The notes: a model not told the origin generated them from the sequence alone. Shown: positions 1 through 8,922, counted from the stretch's first letter. The stretch is 58,265 nt of DNA from Paludibacteraceae bacterium (GCA_017478225.1 JAFVDX010000026.1:1-58265); one strand, 5' to 3'. Program-made: numbers and translations.

Positions 1-1
1 C

Positions 2-781
2 ACTCCAATCGACGAACATAAGTATGTCGTTGCCGGTGTTATCGTTAATGGCGCTACATGGCAACCCGATGGTATCGACAACCTCATGACACTCAATACT
101 GAATCAGGACTCTATGAACTCACTATCAAAGAAGTACTCCTCGAAGCAGGTATCAACTATGAATACAAAATCTGCACCGACGGACTCTGGCCCGCTGGAG
201 AAAATCAAGTATTCTCTGTTACCCAAAGCGCTTACTACGATGTACTCTATACCTACAACCCTGCAACACTCGCTTCTAATGTCGTAACTACCAAAGTTAA
301 AGATATCGACATCGTAATCGAACATACTTACACCGTTGCAGGCGTTTCCGATATAGTCAATGGTGACGATTCATGGAGCGCTACCAACACCGCTAACGAT
401 ATGACTCTCGACAACGGACTCTATACTCTCGTTGTTACTGATGTCTATCTCACAGTCGAAAGAGCACACTCCGAGAATCCTAACGACCAATATAAATTCA
501 AAGTTGTCGTTGACCACTCTTGGAATGTATCCTATCCTTCACAAGACTGGGTAATCTACGATGTTGAAGCCGACGGAGTCTATACCATCACTTATACCTT
601 CAATGCCGAAACTAAAGAAGTTATGGCTACATGGGTTAAGACCGGTGATATCGATACCGCTCTCGACGATGTGCAAACTCTCGACACCAACGCACCTATG
701 TTCAACATACTCGGACAACGCGTTGATGATTCCTACCGCGGCATCGTCATACAAAACGGTCAAAAGTACCTCCTGAAGTAA
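2..781 (+). CDS. C-terminal part of a secreted repeat protein (partial, 5' end outside window)
   Basis: The reading frame is open from base 2, so the gene begins before the window. Two similar beta-rich modules are visible: one starts at base 14 (EHKYVVAG) and the next at about base 320 (EHTYTVAG), roughly 102-110 residues each. They resemble the small carbohydrate-binding or SusE/SusF-like modules of starch-use proteins, but I cannot name the family. The last about 40 residues (NAPMFNILGQRV to NGQKYLLK) look like the C-terminal tails of secreted Bacteroidales proteins. The next gene is a secreted alpha-amylase, so a role in alpha-glucan binding at the surface is a reasonable inference. Codon use is rich in C-ended codons, as in all plus-strand genes left of 12 kb. 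Confidence 0.7.
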   Translation, partial: TPIDEHKYVVAGVIVNGATWQPDGIDNLMTLNTESGLYELTIKEVLLEAGINYEYKICTDGLWPAGENQVFSVTQSAYYDVLYTYNPATLASNVVTTKVKDIDIVIEHTYTVAGVSDIVNGDDSWSATNTANDMTLDNGLYTLVVTDVYLTVERAHSENPNDQYKFKVVVDHSWNVSYPSQDWVIYDVEADGVYTITYTFNAETKEVMATWVKTGDIDTALDDVQTLDTNAPMFNILGQRVDDSYRGIVIQNGQKYLLK

Positions 782-802
782 AATAATACACACAAATCAA
801 AA

Positions 803-870
803 AGTCCTTAAAAAGAGAATTCTCTAAAAAGAGAAATCCTTAATAAGAGAAATTCTTAAATAAAAGAACC
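803..870. repeat. Degenerate short tandem repeat downstream of first gene
   Basis: Four imperfect copies of a 16-17 bp unit built on CTTAAAAAGAGAA / CTCTAAAAAGAGAAA, just before the terminator. One copy contains the palindrome AGAGAATTCTCT. No function is evident. Confidence 0.5.
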
Positions 871-887
871 TTTTGAAATCCATTATC

Positions 888-926
888 AGATAATTGCTGT
901 TGCCCCGCAACAGCAATTATCTTTTT
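888..926 (+). terminator. Rho-independent terminator after the repeat protein
   Basis: A perfect 16-bp stem (888-903 with 907-922, loop CCC) is followed by a T run. It closes the first transcription unit; the 9-bp repeat array starts 15 bases downstream. Confidence 0.85.
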
Positions 927-940
927 ATCCCCCTCTCCTC

Positions 941-1075
941 TCTAGTCTATATAGTGTGTCTAGTGCATCTAGTGTGTCTAGTGTGTCTAGTGCATCTAGT
1001 GCATCTAGTGCGTCTGGTGCGTCTAGTCCATCTAGTCCCTCTAGTCCGTCTAGTCTGTCTAGTCCCTCTAGTCCG
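941..1075 (+). repeat. 9-bp repeat array A1 (TCTAGTNNN, 15 units)
   Basis: Fifteen contiguous 9-bp units with an almost fixed TCTAGT half and a variable last triplet (GTG, GCA, CCC, CCG and others). The array fills most of the spacer between a terminator and the amylase gene. Two plus-strand frames stay open only because 9 is a multiple of 3 (Ser-Ser-x and Leu-Val-x); these are not genes. The 113 bases from 1076 to the amylase start show nothing else clear. Confidence 0.9.
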
Positions 1076-1188
1076 CAAAAAAACTTCCCACTCTCCTTTG
1101 CTATTTCAAATTCTTTTCATAACTTTGCCCCCTACTATGGTGCATCCGCACCAACAACTCAAGTAAGACTATAAAAATCAACCATATT

Positions 1189-4008
1189 ATGAAAAACAAA
1201 TTAGTTTCTCTCATCGCTCTCGCCTTTATGGCATCATTCGCCCTCGCGCAAGTATCTACATCACCGGCCTTCATACCCATCGGATACGACGGAGAAATCA
1301 CCATCACCTTCAACCCCAACGAAGGCAACGGAGGTATGATCGGCGCAACACAATGCTACGCACACTCTGGCGTAACCCTCAAAGGAAAAGGCGAATGGCA
1401 ACATGTACAAGGCTCATGGCGCTCTTACCCCGACAAAATGAAACTCACCAAAAATCAAGACGGCAATTGGATACTCAAAATAACACCTAATATCAAAGAA
1501 TTTTACGGACTCGCTGACCACGAAGTCGCTACCGGACTATCCTTCGTCTTCAACGACGGCAAAATCAACGGCACAGACGGTACTCACGAAGGTAAAACAG
1601 CCGCTGGAGGTGATATATTCGTCAACTTCATCGAACCTACAGCAGGACTGAAAGCCAAAATCAATACACCATCCGGAAACCAACTCCTCGACGGTAAACA
1701 AACACTCACCATCGAAGGAGCAGCATCCAAAGAAGCACAACTCACTTTGCTCATCAATGGTAAAGAAGTCAAAACACAACAAGGCACACTCATCTCCTAC
1801 ACACAAGAATTTACAGAAGACTCCAAAGTACTCTTCACCGCTACCGCCGACGGCAAAACTATTGCCGACAGCATCATCATCGCTATCATGTACCCATCAG
1901 TCTCCAAAACCAGACCACAAGGCATACAAAACGGTATCTACTACAACCCCGACGACTTCACTCAAGCAACACTCTGCACCTACGCCGCTTCCAAAACTCA
2001 ACCCGCTAAAGCAGTCTATGTAGTCGGCGACTTCAACAACTGGGCACCATCTGCCGCTTCACAAATGTACCAAGACGGCAACTACTTCTGGCTCACACTC
2101 ACCGACCTCCAACCACAAAAAGAATACGCCTTCCAATACCTCGTTGTCAGAGCAGACGGAAAAATGGTACGAATCTCTGACCTCTTCTCCACTAAACTTC
2201 TACACCCCGACGATAAATACGAACCCAAAACCGTTGACCCCGAACTCATCAACTACCCACAACAAGGCGACGGATATGTATCTGTCCTGCAAACCAATAA
2301 ACCACAATTCCAATGGTCCGACGAAACTCTTAACTTCCAACGACCCGACAAAAATAACCTCGTCATCTACGAACTCTGGGTCTATGACTACACCGCCGAA
2401 CGATCCATACCAGGACTCATCCTCAGACTCGACTACCTACAACAACTCGGCATCAATGCTATCGAACTCATGCCTATCTGCGAATTCGACGGCAACTACA
2501 ACTGGGGATACTCTCCCAACCACTACTTCGCACCAGACAGAGCCTATGGGTCTGAAACTATGTACAAACAACTCATCGACGAATGTCATAAAAGAGGCAT
2601 CGCAGTCATACTCGATATGGTCTTCAACCACGCTACCGGACTCAACCCCATGTGCAAACTCTATCCCTATGGAAACGACCTCAAAGACAACCCCTGGTTC
2701 TGCACCAACGACCAAGTTCCACACGACGATAATGTCTATGAACACTGGAACCACGACTTCCAACCAGCAAAAGATATGTTCACCAGAGCACTCAACTTCT
2801 GGATACAAGAATACCATATCGACGGATACCGTATGGACCTCAGCCACGGACTATGCGGATGCGGTACCAAAGCCAACTATGACTACCAAAAACTCATGGA
2901 TAACCTCACACACTACTATAACAACGGAGTACTCGCCGCTGCTGATATCCAAAAAAATGGAGAACCTTACTTCATACTCGAACACTGGGGACCAAAAATG
3001 ACTACACAAAGACCGCAACTCGTAAAACAAGGAATGCTCTGCTGGGACAATAACAACAACGCATACTCTCAACTCGCCATGGGATACACATCATCTTCCA
3101 ACCTCAACAACTCCAACCGTGACGGATATGTATCCTACTGCGAATCACACGACGAAGAACGAAACTACTACAAAGCCAAAACATGGGGAGCAGGAATCGT
3201 CAAAACCGACGAAGAAGCAAGACTCAACCGTGTTCCCGCAACCATCGCCTTCTCCATACTACTCAACGGACCACAAATGATTTGGCAATACAACGAACTC
3301 GGATTCGACTACTCCATCAACTCTACCGTCTGGTCCGACAAAATCGACGAATCTAACCGAACATCCAAAAAAGCAAGACCAGAATGGCTCGGATGGTTCC
3401 ACGACCCACTAAGAATGAAACAATACCAAACTGTCGGCAAAATCATACAACTACGAACCAAACTACTACCTAACCTCTTCCAAGGTAACCCCAATTCCAC
3501 AGGCACACAAGTCGCTAACGGATTCACAAGAACCATATCATGGGGATCAGGCGAAAACACCGTCTTCGCTGCCGCTAACTTCCAACCGGAAGCAGAAGAA
3601 ACTATCACTCTACCCGCAGGCACTTGGTACGACTACCTCAATGACAACGCTAAACAAGAATCCGGACAAATCACACTCAAAGGAGGAGAACTACGCATCT
3701 TCACCGGAAAACAACTGCAAGCACCCAAACTGCCAGACTCATTCGACTTCTACACCGACCTGCCACAAACTAATGTCAACCTCAACCAACAATGGACCGC
3801 ATACCCAACCTTCACTACAGGTAAAGTCAATATCATCTCACAAGAAAACAATATCCCATCTGCCTGCCTCTTTAACCTCCAAGGACAACTCGTCATGCAA
3901 CAACACAACGCACAATCACTCGACCTAACTAACCTCAAATCAGGACTCTATATCCTCAAACTCTACAAAAACAACAACTCACAAACTATCAAAATCATCA
4001 AACAATAA
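1189..4008 (+). CDS. Secreted GH13 alpha-amylase family protein with T9SS sorting domain
   Basis: The 939-residue protein starts with a signal peptide (hydrophobic core to about residue 20, cut after Ala). Ig-like N-terminal modules follow; the one near residues 265-325 has the CBM48-like motif VYVVGDFNNW. The GH13 barrel has all four motifs: DMVFNH (Asp476), GYRMD with nucleophile Asp550, acid/base Glu598 in ILEHWG, and Asp655 in ESHDEE. The last about 75 residues (TTGKVNI to SQTIKIIKQ) form a type A T9SS sorting domain, so the enzyme is probably exported and held at the cell surface. It should hydrolyse or rearrange alpha-1,4-glucans; amylase and branching-type activity cannot be told apart here. 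It follows another secreted repeat protein, which suggests a starch-use pair. Confidence 0.9.
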   Translation: MKNKLVSLIALAFMASFALAQVSTSPAFIPIGYDGEITITFNPNEGNGGMIGATQCYAHSGVTLKGKGEWQHVQGSWRSYPDKMKLTKNQDGNWILKITPNIKEFYGLADHEVATGLSFVFNDGKINGTDGTHEGKTAAGGDIFVNFIEPTAGLKAKINTPSGNQLLDGKQTLTIEGAASKEAQLTLLINGKEVKTQQGTLISYTQEFTEDSKVLFTATADGKTIADSIIIAIMYPSVSKTRPQGIQNGIYYNPDDFTQATLCTYAASKTQPAKAVYVVGDFNNWAPSAASQMYQDGNYFWLTLTDLQPQKEYAFQYLVVRADGKMVRISDLFSTKLLHPDDKYEPKTVDPELINYPQQGDGYVSVLQTNKPQFQWSDETLNFQRPDKNNLVIYELWVYDYTAERSIPGLILRLDYLQQLGINAIELMPICEFDGNYNWGYSPNHYFAPDRAYGSETMYKQLIDECHKRGIAVILDMVFNHATGLNPMCKLYPYGNDLKDNPWFCTNDQVPHDDNVYEHWNHDFQPAKDMFTRALNFWIQEYHIDGYRMDLSHGLCGCGTKANYDYQKLMDNLTHYYNNGVLAAADIQKNGEPYFILEHWGPKMTTQRPQLVKQGMLCWDNNNNAYSQLAMGYTSSSNLNNSNRDGYVSYCESHDEERNYYKAKTWGAGIVKTDEEARLNRVPATIAFSILLNGPQMIWQYNELGFDYSINSTVWSDKIDESNRTSKKARPEWLGWFHDPLRMKQYQTVGKIIQLRTKLLPNLFQGNPNSTGTQVANGFTRTISWGSGENTVFAAANFQPEAEETITLPAGTWYDYLNDNAKQESGQITLKGGELRIFTGKQLQAPKLPDSFDFYTDLPQTNVNLNQQWTAYPTFTTGKVNIISQENNIPSACLFNLQGQLVMQQHNAQSLDLTNLKSGLYILKLYKNNNSQTIKIIKQ

Positions 4009-4023
4009 CCCCCTCCAAATCTC

Positions 4024-4122
4024 ACCCCCTCCCCCTCTTCAAATATTCCCCCCCTCCCCCTCTTCAAATATTCCCCCTCTCCCCCCTTCAAATATTCCTC
4101 CTCCCCCCCCTCAAATATCCCC
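4024..4122. repeat. C/T-rich tandem repeat (about 25-27 bp unit, four copies)
   Basis: Four imperfect copies of a polypyrimidine unit ending in CTTCAAATATTCC follow the amylase stop codon. One strand is almost purely pyrimidine within each unit. It leads into the hairpin at 4123. No coding potential. Confidence 0.7.
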
Positions 4123-4153
4123 AAAGAAGCGAGCCCCCACCGCTCGCTTCTTT
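4123..4153 (+). terminator. Hairpin terminator after the amylase gene
   Basis: A perfect 12-bp inverted repeat (AAAGAAGCGAGC with GCTCGCTTCTTT, 7-base loop) ends in a short T run. It is followed by a doubled CTATCCCCTTCTTTA motif. Confidence 0.75.
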
Positions 4154-4329
4154 ACTATCCCCTTCTTTACTATCCCCTTCTTTAGCCCCCCGCAAATATA
4201 TCCGTTTATATATCAGTCGAAATGTCATTTCGACTCCCTTCCCCCTCCCAAATAGTTTTGTCCATTTCGTCCGAATATTATTCGGACACTCCCCAAAAAG
4301 TCCCCTCCCCCTATCCCCCCTCTCTTCCC

Positions 4330-4437
4330 TCTAGTTCCTCTAGTGCGTCTAGTCTATCTAGTGCATCTAGTCTATCTAGTCTATCTAGTCTATCTAGTGC
4401 GTCTAGTCCCTCTAGTGCATCTAGAATATCTAAAACC
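4330..4437 (+). repeat. 9-bp repeat array A2 (TCTAGTNNN, 12 units)
   Basis: Twelve 9-bp units, the last two changing to TCTAGAATA and TCTAAAACC. This links the TCTAGT and TCTAAA versions as one family. It lies in the spacer between the amylase terminator and the tRNA-Ser promoter. The stretch 4154-4329 holds AT- and pyrimidine-rich sequence with nothing I can name. Confidence 0.9.
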
Positions 4438-4485
4438 CCCAACCCACCACAAAAAATAAAAAAATATCATATTTTTTAATAGGTA

Positions 4486-4518
4486 TTGCTTGTAATCGAA
4501 AAATTATTCGTACCTTTG
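4486..4518 (+). promoter_or_regulatory. Bacteroidota-type promoter for tRNA-Ser
   Basis: TACCTTTG at 4511-4518 matches the -7 element TAnnTTTG. TTG triplets at 4486 or 4490 can serve as the -33 element. The tRNA starts about 43 bases downstream. Confidence 0.7.
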
Positions 4519-4561
4519 CCGTGCGAAAAGTGCAAATAATGAAAAACCGCTGAAAACAAAA

Positions 4562-4649
4562 GGAAAGATGCTCGAGTGGTTGAAGAGGCACGCCTGGAAA
4601 GCGTGTAAACCTCAAAAGGGTTTCCGGGGTTCGAATCCCCGTCTTTCCG
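4562..4649 (+). tRNA. tRNA-Ser (GGA)
   Basis: An 88-nt cloverleaf with acceptor stem GGAAAGA/TCTTTCC, discriminator G, long variable arm and anticodon loop CTGGAAA, giving anticodon GGA (reads UCC/UCU). The 3' end is repeated 124 bp downstream (4758-4782). Confidence 0.92.
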
Positions 4650-4782
4650 CAAAAGAAACATAAAACGAGCGTTCAATGCTCGCATTGATAAGCGAGGTTT
4701 TGTTTCTTTTGCCCGGGATGCCAGCGGCAGCCTGGGGATAACGGAGCAGAGCGGAGTAATCCCCGTCTTTCCGCAAAAGAAA
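4634..4782. repeat. Direct repeat of the tRNA-Ser 3' end with enclosed inverted repeat
   Basis: Bases 4634-4658 (tRNA 3' end plus GCAAAAGAAA) recur exactly at 4758-4782. Between them an imperfect palindrome pairs GCAAAAGAAAC (from 4649) with GTTTCTTTTGC (to about 4712), followed by a GC-rich stretch. This resembles an attachment-site duplication or a small repeat anchored on the tRNA end. It holds no gene. Confidence 0.65.
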
Positions 4783-4821
4783 GTAAAAAATGAAACTTAA
4801 TATATCTAAAAATAAAACATC

Positions 4822-5631
4822 ATGAAAAAAGTATTTGCTATCCTCACCGTCGCTGCTATCATGGCCTTCGGTGCTAACACTCAAGTTTTGGCTCAAGAAC
4901 AAGAACAACCACAAGAGCCCGTCGTTGAACAAGTTGACGAACAAGCAGTAGTCGAAGAAGCTCCCGCTCAAGAAGAAGCAACTAGTGTCGTAGCCCTTCA
5001 CAAAACCCTTAAAACCAAATTCATCGAAGGTGGAGCCGGATTCATGGCCGCTACTCTCCTCTGCTTGGTTTTCGGACTCGCACTCTGCATCGAGCGTATC
5101 ATCTACCTCTCGCTCTCCAAAACTAACACTAAAGCACTACTCGAAAAAGTAAAAGCAGCTCTCGACCAAGGTGGCGTCCAAGCCGCTATGGATGTATGCC
5201 GCGAAACACGCGGACCCGTCGCAAGTATCTTCTATCAAGGACTTAGCCGCTACGACGAAGGAGTCGAAGTAGTCGAGAAAACAGTCGCTTCATACGGTGG
5301 AGTACAACTCGGACTCCTCGAGAAAAACCTCTCATGGATCACACTCTTCATCGCTATCGCACCATCTCTCGGATTCTTGGGTACTATCATCGGTATGATC
5401 GCTGCCTTCGATAAAATACAACAAGTAGGTGATATCTCCGCTACCGTTGTTGCCGGCGGTATCAAAGTCGCTCTTCTTACCACCCTCCTCGGTCTTATCA
5501 TCGCTATCGTTCTGCAAATATTCTATAACTATATTCTCTCACTCGTCGAAGGACTCGTCAACGAAATGGAAGACGCTTCTATCTCACTCCTCGATGTTGT
5601 AGTTGACTATGATAAGAAAAATAAAAAATAA
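4822..5631 (+). CDS. exbB: ExbB/TolQ/MotA-family proton channel protein
   Basis: A 269-residue inner-membrane protein. After a signal-like N-terminus and an acidic Gln/Glu/Pro-rich linker (about residues 25-55) come three hydrophobic segments: about 70-90, 165-190 and 205-230. The last two form the MotA/TolQ/ExbB channel core (FIAIAPSLGFLGTIIGMI and GGIKVALLTTLLGLIIAI). With the two ExbD proteins downstream it should convert proton-motive force into movement of a TonB-type protein at the outer membrane. It is the first gene of a four-gene cluster. Confidence 0.9.
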   Translation: MKKVFAILTVAAIMAFGANTQVLAQEQEQPQEPVVEQVDEQAVVEEAPAQEEATSVVALHKTLKTKFIEGGAGFMAATLLCLVFGLALCIERIIYLSLSKTNTKALLEKVKAALDQGGVQAAMDVCRETRGPVASIFYQGLSRYDEGVEVVEKTVASYGGVQLGLLEKNLSWITLFIAIAPSLGFLGTIIGMIAAFDKIQQVGDISATVVAGGIKVALLTTLLGLIIAIVLQIFYNYILSLVEGLVNEMEDASISLLDVVVDYDKKNKK

Positions 5632-5681
5632 TTGTTCTTTATAAAACAATCGAATAGTCGAACTTCTAAAATCGAACAATT

Positions 5682-6158
5682 ATGAAAAATATTAATTTAA
5701 TCCCTAAAATTACCCTCTGGGTACTGCTCGCCATAGGCATCCTGGCTTCTGTCATGTTCTATGTCGGAGGCTCTGCAGGATCTCTCGAGGTCGCAGGCGA
5801 TTTCCTCGATATACCTAAATTCACCGACCTCTTCCTCAATTGGAACTATATCCTACTGTGCCTCGCTATCTGCGTCACTATCGTGGCTGTCATCATGTCA
5901 TTCGTTCTACTCTTCCAACAAAACAAAGCCAAAGCCATACGCTCGCTCTGCGTCGTTGTTGGATTCGTTCTCGTAGCACTCATCTGCTGGTTCCTCGGTT
6001 CACCCGAAAAAGTTAATATCATCGGATACGAAGGTACCGACAACCAAGGCGCTATGGCTCAAATGACCGACGCCATCATGTACCTCACTTATATACTACT
6101 CTGCGCTCTCATCTGCACCATCGCTTGGGGCGCTATTTATACAAGAATTAAAAAATAA
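5682..6158 (+). CDS. Small membrane protein of the exb operon, unknown function
   Basis: 158 residues with four predicted membrane helices (about 9-27, 52-77, 86-107 and 130-152) and no recognisable domain. Its place between exbB and exbD, 51 bp after the first and 7 bp before the second, suggests a lineage-specific partner of the Exb complex. I cannot assign an activity. Confidence 0.8.
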   Translation: MKNINLIPKITLWVLLAIGILASVMFYVGGSAGSLEVAGDFLDIPKFTDLFLNWNYILLCLAICVTIVAVIMSFVLLFQQNKAKAIRSLCVVVGFVLVALICWFLGSPEKVNIIGYEGTDNQGAMAQMTDAIMYLTYILLCALICTIAWGAIYTRIKK

Positions 6159-6164
6159 ACTATT

Positions 6165-6749
6165 ATGGCTAAGAAGAAAGTACCGGCTCTAAATGCCAGC
6201 TCTATGGCTGACATCTCCTTCTTGCTACTCATCTTCTTCCTCGTTACCACATCCATGGATGTATCACAAGGACTCGCAAGACGACTCCCTGCACCTGTCC
6301 CGCCTGACCAAAAAGTCGAAGATACCGACATCAACAAACGAAACCTCTTCGTGGTCAAAATCAACTCCATGAACCAACTCCTGGTACAAGGACAAGAGAT
6401 GAATATCAAACAACTCCGAGAAAAAGCCAAAGAGTTTATCGCTAACCCTAATGACGACCCTAACCTGCCGAAACTCTATACAGAAAATATCGAAGGATTA
6501 GGAGAAGTTACCTACACCAGAGAACATGTTATCTCTGTGCAAAACGATGTCGATACACAATATCAGGCTTACCTCGATGTACAAAACGAACTCGTAGCAG
6601 CCTACAACGAACTGCGTAACGAATATGCACAAGCCAAATTCCATAAACCATTCGTCGAACTCGACGAAGAACAACAAAAACTCGTGCAAAAAGTCTATCC
6701 GCAGAAAATCTCTGAAGCAGAACCTAAAAATTATGGAGGAAACAAGTAA
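6165..6749 (+). CDS. exbD: ExbD/TolR-family protein 1
   Basis: 194 residues: a short cytosolic start (PALNASSMADISFLLLIFFLV) holding the single membrane helix with the conserved Asp that carries protons in this family, then a periplasmic domain with a longer, Glu/Gln-rich C-terminal half than usual. The start lies 7 bp after the upstream gene. The stop codon overlaps the start of the next exbD (TAATG). Confidence 0.88.
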   Translation: MAKKKVPALNASSMADISFLLLIFFLVTTSMDVSQGLARRLPAPVPPDQKVEDTDINKRNLFVVKINSMNQLLVQGQEMNIKQLREKAKEFIANPNDDPNLPKLYTENIEGLGEVTYTREHVISVQNDVDTQYQAYLDVQNELVAAYNELRNEYAQAKFHKPFVELDEEQQKLVQKVYPQKISEAEPKNYGGNK

Positions 6750-7219
6750 TGGCTAAAATCCGTCGTAATGAGAAAAAAGAAATGCCGGCACTCAACACCA
6801 GTTCACTGCCCGACATCATCTTTATGCTGCTCTTCTTCTTCATGACCGTAACATCCATGAAAGAAGTAAGTTATAAAGTGCGCTTCACCGTTCCACAGGC
6901 TACCGAACTCACTAAAATGGAGAAAAAATCTCTCGTCAGATATATCTATGTAGGTACTCCTACAGACGAATTTCGTAAACAATACGGAGCTGAAACCCGT
7001 ATCCAACTCGACGACGCTTTCGCCGAAGTTGCCGAAATCGAAAACTATATCGTCAACGAAAGATCCGCTATGTCTGAGTCCGACCAAGGACAAATGACCG
7101 TCTCCATCAAAGCAGACGCTAACACCAGAATGGGTGTCATCGCTGACATCAAACAAGCACTCAGACGAGCATATGCGCTCAAAATCAATTACGCCGCTTC
7201 ACAACGAACCTCGTATTGA
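6749..7219 (+). CDS. exbD: ExbD/TolR-family protein 2
   Basis: 156 residues with the same layout as the preceding protein: PALNTSSLPDIIFMLLFFFMT helix with conserved Asp near residue 21, then a periplasmic domain. It overlaps the upstream stop by one base, so the two are probably translationally coupled. Pairs of different ExbD proteins next to one ExbB are common in Bacteroidota and probably form a mixed dimer. The 9-bp array and a terminator follow. Confidence 0.88.
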   Translation: MAKIRRNEKKEMPALNTSSLPDIIFMLLFFFMTVTSMKEVSYKVRFTVPQATELTKMEKKSLVRYIYVGTPTDEFRKQYGAETRIQLDDAFAEVAEIENYIVNERSAMSESDQGQMTVSIKADANTRMGVIADIKQALRRAYALKINYAASQRTSY

Positions 7220-7231
7220 TTCCGCCGCAAA

Positions 7232-7321
7232 TCTAGTGCATCTAAAATATCTAGTCTATCTAGTTAATCTAGTGTATCTAGTCCCCCTAGAATATCTAGT
7301 CTATCTAGTGCGTCTAGCCCA
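7232..7321 (+). repeat. 9-bp repeat array A3 (TCTAGTNNN, 10 units)
   Basis: Ten 9-bp units starting 12 bases after the exbD stop codon and running straight into the terminator stem. Some units are TCTAAAATA or CCTAGAATA. It must lie in the 3' untranslated part of the exb transcript. Confidence 0.9.
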
Positions 7322-7326
7322 AAAAA

Positions 7327-7356
7327 GAAAGCAACACAGCGTTGCTTTCTTTTTTT
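7327..7356 (+). terminator. Terminator of the exb operon
   Basis: Nine-bp stem GAAAGCAAC/GTTGCTTTC with loop ACAGC and seven following T residues. Confidence 0.88.
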
Positions 7357-7367
7357 CTAAATATTTT

Positions 7368-7398
7368 TTTGCCAATCCAAAAAAATATACTACCTTTG
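7368..7398 (+). promoter_or_regulatory. Promoter of rpoD
   Basis: TTTG at 7368-7371, 19-base spacer, TACCTTTG at 7391-7398: an exact Bacteroidota sigma-ABfr layout. The rpoD start codon is 46 bases downstream. Confidence 0.85.
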
Positions 7399-7444
7399 CA
7401 CGCTAATTTCAGTATAGTCCTAACTATGCACTTATCTTTATAAT

Positions 7445-8305
7445 ATGAGACAACTAAAAATCACTAAATCAATCACTAACCGTGAGTCCGCTTCCCTCGA
7501 TAAGTACCTGCAGGAAATCGGACGAGAAGAACTCATCACCGTCGAAGAAGAAGTCGAACTCGCACAAAAAATCAGAAACGGTGACCGTAGAGCACTCGAA
7601 AAACTCACTAAAGCAAACCTCCGATTCGTCGTCTCCGTCGCTAAACAATACCAAAACCAAGGACTCTCACTGCCAGACCTCATCAACGAAGGTAACCTCG
7701 GACTCATCAAAGCAGCAGAAAAATTCGATGAAACCAGAGGATTCAAATTCATATCCTATGCTGTTTGGTGGATCCGTCAATCTATCCTGCAAGCACTCGC
7801 AGAACAAGCGCGTATCGTCCGACTACCCCTCAACCAAGTCGGATCACTCAACAAAATCAGTAAAGCATTCTCTAAATTCGAACAGCAAAACGAAAGAAAA
7901 CCATCTGCAGAAGAACTCGCAGAAGAACTTGATATACCCGTCGATAAAATCGCTGATACCCTCAAAATGTCCGGACGACATGTCTCAGTTGACGCACCAT
8001 TCGTCGAAGGAGAAGACAACTCTCTCATCGATGTCATGGTCAACGAAGACTCACCTAATGCCGACAGAGGACTCATCAACGAATCTCTTTCTACCGAAAT
8101 CGATAGAGCACTTTCCACTCTTACCGACCGCGAAGCAGACATCCTCAGAAAATACTTCGGCATCGGAGTCCCAGAAATGACACTCGAAGAAATCGGTGAC
8201 GAATTTAACCTCACGAGAGAAAGAGTCAGACAAATCAAAGAAAAAGCCATACGCCGACTACGCAACAACTCACGCTCCAAACTCCTCAAAACATACCTCG
8301 GCTAA
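7445..8305 (+). CDS. rpoD: Primary RNA polymerase sigma factor RpoD/SigA
   Basis: 286 residues, the usual length for the short Bacteroidota housekeeping sigma, which lacks region 1.1. Region 1.2 is at the start ([12 protein letters not shown]), region 2 at about 50-125 ([20 protein letters not shown], then [15 protein letters not shown]), region 3 in the middle and the region 4 helix-turn-helix near the end ([20 protein letters not shown]). This sigma should read the TTTG/TAnnTTTG promoters seen across the window. It is monocistronic, with its own promoter and a 9-bp array after the stop. Confidence 0.95.
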   Translation: MRQLKITKSITNRESASLDKYLQEIGREELITVEEEVELAQKIRNGDRRALEKLTKANLRFVVSVAKQYQNQGLSLPDLINEGNLGLIKAAEKFDETRGFKFISYAVWWIRQSILQALAEQARIVRLPLNQVGSLNKISKAFSKFEQQNERKPSAEELAEELDIPVDKIADTLKMSGRHVSVDAPFVEGEDNSLIDVMVNEDSPNADRGLINESLSTEIDRALSTLTDREADILRKYFGIGVPEMTLEEIGDEFNLTRERVRQIKEKAIRRLRNNSRSKLLKTYLG

Positions 8306-8344
8306 TCCCATCCCTTACCTTACCCCCCCCTTATCCCATCTCCC

Positions 8345-8470
8345 CCTAGTCCCTCTAGTGTGTCTATCCCCTCTAATGCGTCTAGCCCCTCTAGTCCCTC
8401 TAGTGTGTCTAGTTCCTCTAGTGCGTCTAGTCTATCTAGTGTGTCTAGTCCGTCTAGTCCGTCTATCCCT
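8345..8470 (+). repeat. 9-bp repeat array A4 (TCTAGTNNN, 14 units)
   Basis: Fourteen units between the ends of two convergent genes. The plus strand carries TCTAGT although the right-hand gene points the other way. The last CTA on the plus strand (8463-8465) supplies the TAG stop of that minus-strand gene. Confidence 0.9.
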
Positions 8471-8900
8471 CCCCCTCGCCCCCTCTCATCAACCTGCTCA
8501 CTATATACAAGTACAGCGTTGACTTCCTCGCCTCCGCCGTCTCCTTCGCCCGCTCAGCCTCCCAGTATCCCCGCCTAACCGCATCCCTATACTCCTCGCC
8601 GGCACGACGCTTCACCTCCCTAAAACGCTCTATACTCGCACGCCTGCCCGCAGACCTCACCTCATATTCACATGGCTTCTTGCATATCGCCAAACTCCTG
8701 TTCTTCCTGTAATACTTCACATAATAATCACCATCCAAACTACCGGTCACCTCATCTATTACCTCCATCGGCAAACCACTCGCACTCAGCAACTCCCTGT
8801 TTCTAGCATCACGCTCACGAGCAGCACGAGCACGAGCCGAACGCTTACGCTCCGCATCGCGACGACGATAATCGTCCCAACTCTCATCCTTACGCTTCAT
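8463..8900 (-). CDS. Small Arg-rich protein, unknown function
   Basis: 145 residues, strongly charged: the first 35 residues and the part from about 85 to 125 are Arg/Glu/Ala-rich and likely helical or coiled-coil. I do not recognise a family. It has a good promoter (8923-8953) about 20 bases ahead of the start, which supports a real gene. It is the only gene left of 12 kb that points leftward. Its C-terminus (RGGEGEG and stop) is formed by the edge of the 9-bp array, suggesting that the array invaded or reshaped its 3' end. Confidence 0.65.
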   Translation of the reverse strand: MKRKDESWDDYRRRDAERKRSARARAARERDARNRELLSASGLPMEVIDEVTGSLDGDYYVKYYRKNRSLAICKKPCEYEVRSAGRRASIERFREVKRRAGEEYRDAVRRGYWEAERAKETAEARKSTLYLYIVSRLMRGGEGEG

Positions 8901-8922
8901 AATTATTCCTTTTTTTCAACCG

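Noticed and set aside
941..1075. CRISPR array
   Set aside because: Units are only 9 bp, with no longer constant repeat and no spacer of 25 bases or more. The 35-bp array at 12303 also has no spacers. No cas genes are present.
894..1174. Open frames reading Ser-Ser-Ala or Leu-Val repeats over the 9-bp arrays (also at 4222-4479, 7134-7406, 8196-8578 and the 5' extension of hpf from 11335)
   Set aside because: A 9-bp period with few stop triplets keeps two frames open by chance. There is no start context and no protein family, and the arrays vary freely in length and triplet content.
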